NCBI GenBank assembly: GCA_947166135.1
Contig: CAMVDB010000001.1
Span: forward strand, 62,001-126,000
DNA: 64,000 nt
Reading direction: 5' to 3'
Source of the DNA: an uncultured Clostridia bacterium
GTDB taxonomy: Bacteria; Bacillota; Clostridia; Oscillospirales; Acutalibacteraceae
A model generated the notes under the pieces. That model saw only the letters and a list, made by a program, of their open reading frames with translations. It had not been told where the DNA came from and made no database searches. This document shows, piece after piece, positions 61,756 through 64,000 of the stretch. A program made the translations under genes and the position numbers. Numbering within the stretch: position 1 is the first letter of the stretch; the number at the start of each line of letters is the position of its first letter.

Positions 61756-62220
61756 ATGAAAAGACGCGCATTTCTGAACAAGTTCATATCGCTGTTCATC
61801 GTGCTGATCGCAGTGCTGTCGCTGTGTACGCTTCACGCGTTTGCAGCGCCCGGAGATACTCCCTATGACAACAGCGTCCCCTATGCCGAGGGTGATCGCG
61901 ATACGCCTATCGCGGACGGTTCCGTCCCCGATGACGTACAGACCGCTCCCGTTCCGATCGAACAGGAGCCGATCTATGAGTACATCTACGGTTACGATGA
62001 GGATGTGACCACCGGCTACGAGGAGCCCGAGCACCTGCAGGATCTGCCGCAGGTGAATCAGGGCGAGGTCATCGAGGCGACCGCCGTGGTGATCCCCGAC
62101 GTAGCGGTATCCGACGCGTCGCTGTTCTCCGGTATCGTGATGTGGCTGTGCGTTGCGCTCGGCATCGCCGTATTGGTCGGCGTGCTGGTCAGTAAGCGTA
62201 CCATGCGCAGAGGTCTGTGA
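61756..62220 (+). CDS. Small exported protein with C-terminal membrane segment, unknown function
   Basis: A 154-residue protein I do not recognise. A signal peptide or anchor (about 8-30, ending LHAFAAPGD), an acidic Tyr/Asp/Pro-rich external stretch (about 31-118, with YEYIYGYDEDVTTGYEEPE), one membrane helix (about 124-144), and a basic end KRTMRRGL. There is no sorting motif. GAGGT stands before the ATG. dusB begins one base after its stop, so the two are probably one transcript. A membrane-tethered surface protein is all that can be said. Confidence 0.75.
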   Translation: MKRRAFLNKFISLFIVLIAVLSLCTLHAFAAPGDTPYDNSVPYAEGDRDTPIADGSVPDDVQTAPVPIEQEPIYEYIYGYDEDVTTGYEEPEHLQDLPQVNQGEVIEATAVVIPDVAVSDASLFSGIVMWLCVALGIAVLVGVLVSKRTMRRGL

Positions 62221-62221
62221 T

Positions 62222-63187
62222 ATGCAGATCGGTAATTTAACACTGCAGGGTTACGCGGCACTGGCACCGATGGCGGGCGTGGCTGATCGTGCCTTTCGCG
62301 AGCTGTGTATGGAGTTCGGCGCAGGCTACTGCGTGAGCGAGATGGTCAGCTCCAAGGGCATCGCCTATCACTCGAAGAAGAGCGCCGAACTGATGGCACT
62401 TTCAGATAAGGAGCGTCCCTGCGCGGTGCAGATCTTCGGCACCGAGCCCGAGACGATGGCGGACGCGGCGAGGTTTGCGATGCAGTACCGTCCCGAGGTC
62501 ATCGATATCAATATGGGCTGTCCCGCCCCTAAGATCGCGGGTTCCGGTTCCGGCGCGGCGTTGATGCGCGATCCCGACCTGTGCGGCAGGATCGTTCATG
62601 CCGTCAGCCGTGCGGTGGATATCTCCGTGACGGTGAAGATCCGCTCCGGCTTTGACGAAGATCACATCAACGCTGTCGAGGTCGCGAAAATTGTCGAAGA
62701 AAACGGCGCCCGGGCAGTGACTGTCCACGGCAGAACACGCAAGCAGTTTTACGCCCCTCCGGTGAACTTCGATATCATCCGCGAGGTCAAGCGTGCGCTG
62801 ACGATCCCCGTGATCGGCAACGGCGATATCTGTGACGTCGAGACCGCCGTGCATATGCTCGAGTATACCGGCTGTGATTATATCATGATCGGCAGAGGAG
62901 CGCTCGGCAATCCGTGGGTGTTCCGTGAGATCAATGAATATTTCGATAATGGAATTATAATTCCGAAACCGACGCTTGACGAAAAGTGCTCGGTTCTCCT
63001 CAGACATATCGAGCGTTTAGTCGCTTATAAGGGCGAGCGCGTCGGCATGCGTGAAGCACGTAAGCACACCGCCTATTATCTGAAAGGCTTCAAAAATGCC
63101 GCGAAGCTTCGTAACCTCGCTTTCTCGATGGAGACGCTCGCGGATCTGAGGGCTTTGATCGACGAGATCAGACAAAGCAATCGTTAA
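62222..63187 (+). CDS. dusB: tRNA-dihydrouridine synthase (DusB type)
   Basis: Flavin enzyme that reduces uridines in tRNA D-loops. The 321-residue protein has LAPMAGVADRAFRELC, the catalytic Cys in INMGCPAPKI, KIRSGFD, VHGRTRKQFY and GNGDI...IGRGALGNPW. ATG 62222 is chosen (AGAGG upstream; the family begins IGN); longer frames upstream lie in the preceding gene. Confidence 0.95.
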   Translation: MQIGNLTLQGYAALAPMAGVADRAFRELCMEFGAGYCVSEMVSSKGIAYHSKKSAELMALSDKERPCAVQIFGTEPETMADAARFAMQYRPEVIDINMGCPAPKIAGSGSGAALMRDPDLCGRIVHAVSRAVDISVTVKIRSGFDEDHINAVEVAKIVEENGARAVTVHGRTRKQFYAPPVNFDIIREVKRALTIPVIGNGDICDVETAVHMLEYTGCDYIMIGRGALGNPWVFREINEYFDNGIIIPKPTLDEKCSVLLRHIERLVAYKGERVGMREARKHTAYYLKGFKNAAKLRNLAFSMETLADLRALIDEIRQSNR

Positions 63188-63257
63188 GATTGCGTTTATA
63201 TAAATACTGCATAGACCCGACAGACATGTATATGAAAAAACATTTGGAGGTATATGA

Positions 63258-64000
63258 ATGTACAAGGACTTAATGGATTCTATCGGTTTTGTCAAGAATT
63301 ATGATGAGGAGATCGGCGGCGCGATGGCCCAGGAGCTGCAGCGCCAGCGTCAGAACCTCGAGCTGATCGCCAGCGAGAACATTGTTTCTCCCGCTGTTAT
63401 GGCGGCGATGGGCTCCGTATTGACTAACAAGTATGCCGAGGGTTATCCCTCCAAGCGCTACTACGGCGGCTGCTACGCTGTCGATATCGCCGAGGATATC
63501 GCCCGTCAGCGTGCATGTGAGCTGTTCGGCGCCGAGCACGCTAATGTTCAGCCCCACTCCGGTTCCCAGGCGAACCAGACCGTCTATTTCGCAATGCTCG
63601 AGCCCGGCGACACTGTTATGGGTATGAGCCTTTCCGAGGGCGGTCACCTGACCCACGGCTCACCCGTCAATCTCAGCGGCAAGTACTTCAACTTTGTCAG
63701 CTACGGAGTTGATCCCGTGACCCATCTGATCGATTATGATAAGGTTCTGGAGATTGCGAAGGAATGCAAGCCGAAGATGATCGTCTGCGGCGCTTCCGCT
63801 TATCCCCGTGCGATCGATTTCAAGAGATTCCGTGAGATCTGCGACGAGGTCGGCGCTCTGCTGATGGTCGATATGGCGCATATCGCGGGTCTTGTTGCCG
63901 GCGGTCAGCACGAGAATCCCGTACCGTACTCCGATTTTGTTACCACCACTACCCATAAGACTCTCCGCGGTCCCCGCGGCGGTATGATCCTGTGCAAGGA
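63258..64000 (+). CDS. glyA: Serine hydroxymethyltransferase, N-terminal part (cut by window end)
   Basis: Interconverts serine and glycine with tetrahydrofolate. About 247 residues are visible of about 415: [52 protein letters not shown], and the PLP-Lys motif [17 protein letters not shown] 63258 has TTGGAGG upstream; an ATG at 63254 is out of frame. The gene runs off the window. Confidence 0.97.
   Translation, partial: MYKDLMDSIGFVKNYDEEIGGAMAQELQRQRQNLELIASENIVSPAVMAAMGSVLTNKYAEGYPSKRYYGGCYAVDIAEDIARQRACELFGAEHANVQPHSGSQANQTVYFAMLEPGDTVMGMSLSEGGHLTHGSPVNLSGKYFNFVSYGVDPVTHLIDYDKVLEIAKECKPKMIVCGASAYPRAIDFKRFREICDEVGALLMVDMAHIAGLVAGGQHENPVPYSDFVTTTTHKTLRGPRGGMILCK

Overview
The window is a gene-dense chromosomal segment from a Gram-positive, endospore-forming Firmicute, most likely a Ruminococcus-like member of the Oscillospiraceae. 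This rests on Bacillus/Clostridium-type gene order (gdpP-rplI-dnaB, tilS-hpt-ftsH, glmU-prs-pth-mfd, recJ-rel-dtd), sporulation genes (gpr, spoIIP, a YabM/SpoVB-type flippase), a CIRCE operator, and several secreted dockerin proteins as in cellulosome-forming gut bacteria. No database search was possible; all names come from motifs and synteny read by eye.

Layout. 1-10.6 kb: recN 3' end, recJ, rel, dtd, a metallo-hydrolase, hemZ, yabM-like flippase, mazG, hup. 10.6-18.5 kb: a dockerin-gene fragment, htpG under CIRCE, RNase J, and two tandem paralogous secreted dockerin proteins. 18.5-29.2 kb: gdpP, rplI, dnaB, tilS, hpt, ftsH, uvrA. 29.3-31.9 kb (minus strand): pyruvate phosphate dikinase. 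32.2-38.1 kb: a one-domain glmU, prs, pth, mfd. 38.1-46.7 kb: an eight-gene aromatic amino acid operon (pheA, aroB, aroC, aroE-aroK fusion, aroQ, aroA, tyrA, aroF) behind a leader with a promoter, a Phe/Tyr-rich 30-residue peptide and a terminator. 46.7-48.0 kb: an orphan phage-tail-like protein and a small sortase-anchored protein. 48.2-53.5 kb: two consecutive polar amino acid ABC transporters. 53.6-56.8 kb: membrane-bound HTH regulator, DegV, PAQR/hemolysin III, CHAP-domain protein. 57.0-61.6 kb: dockerin-bearing papain-like peptidase (minus), gpr, a YdjC-type deacetylase (minus), spoIIP. 61.7-64 kb: a small membrane protein, dusB, glyA 5' end.

The most striking feature is the aromatic operon leader (38203-38493). 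It has the parts of classical ribosome-mediated attenuation: 9 of 30 leader codons are Phe or Tyr, a GC-rich terminator follows, and a plausible competing pairing lies where a ribosome finishing the peptide would cover it. The operon encodes the shikimate steps from DAHP synthase to chorismate plus the Phe and Tyr branch enzymes, so one sensor would set the whole pathway. Also notable: a 40-bp relic of the RNase J gene end in front of the second dockerin gene, which dates the tandem duplication; a 226-bp block in both dockerin genes differing at one base; a CIRCE element with the -35 box built into its right arm; a GlmU without its acetyltransferase half; and several dispersed palindromic repeats, one of which appears to supply the stop codon of aroC.
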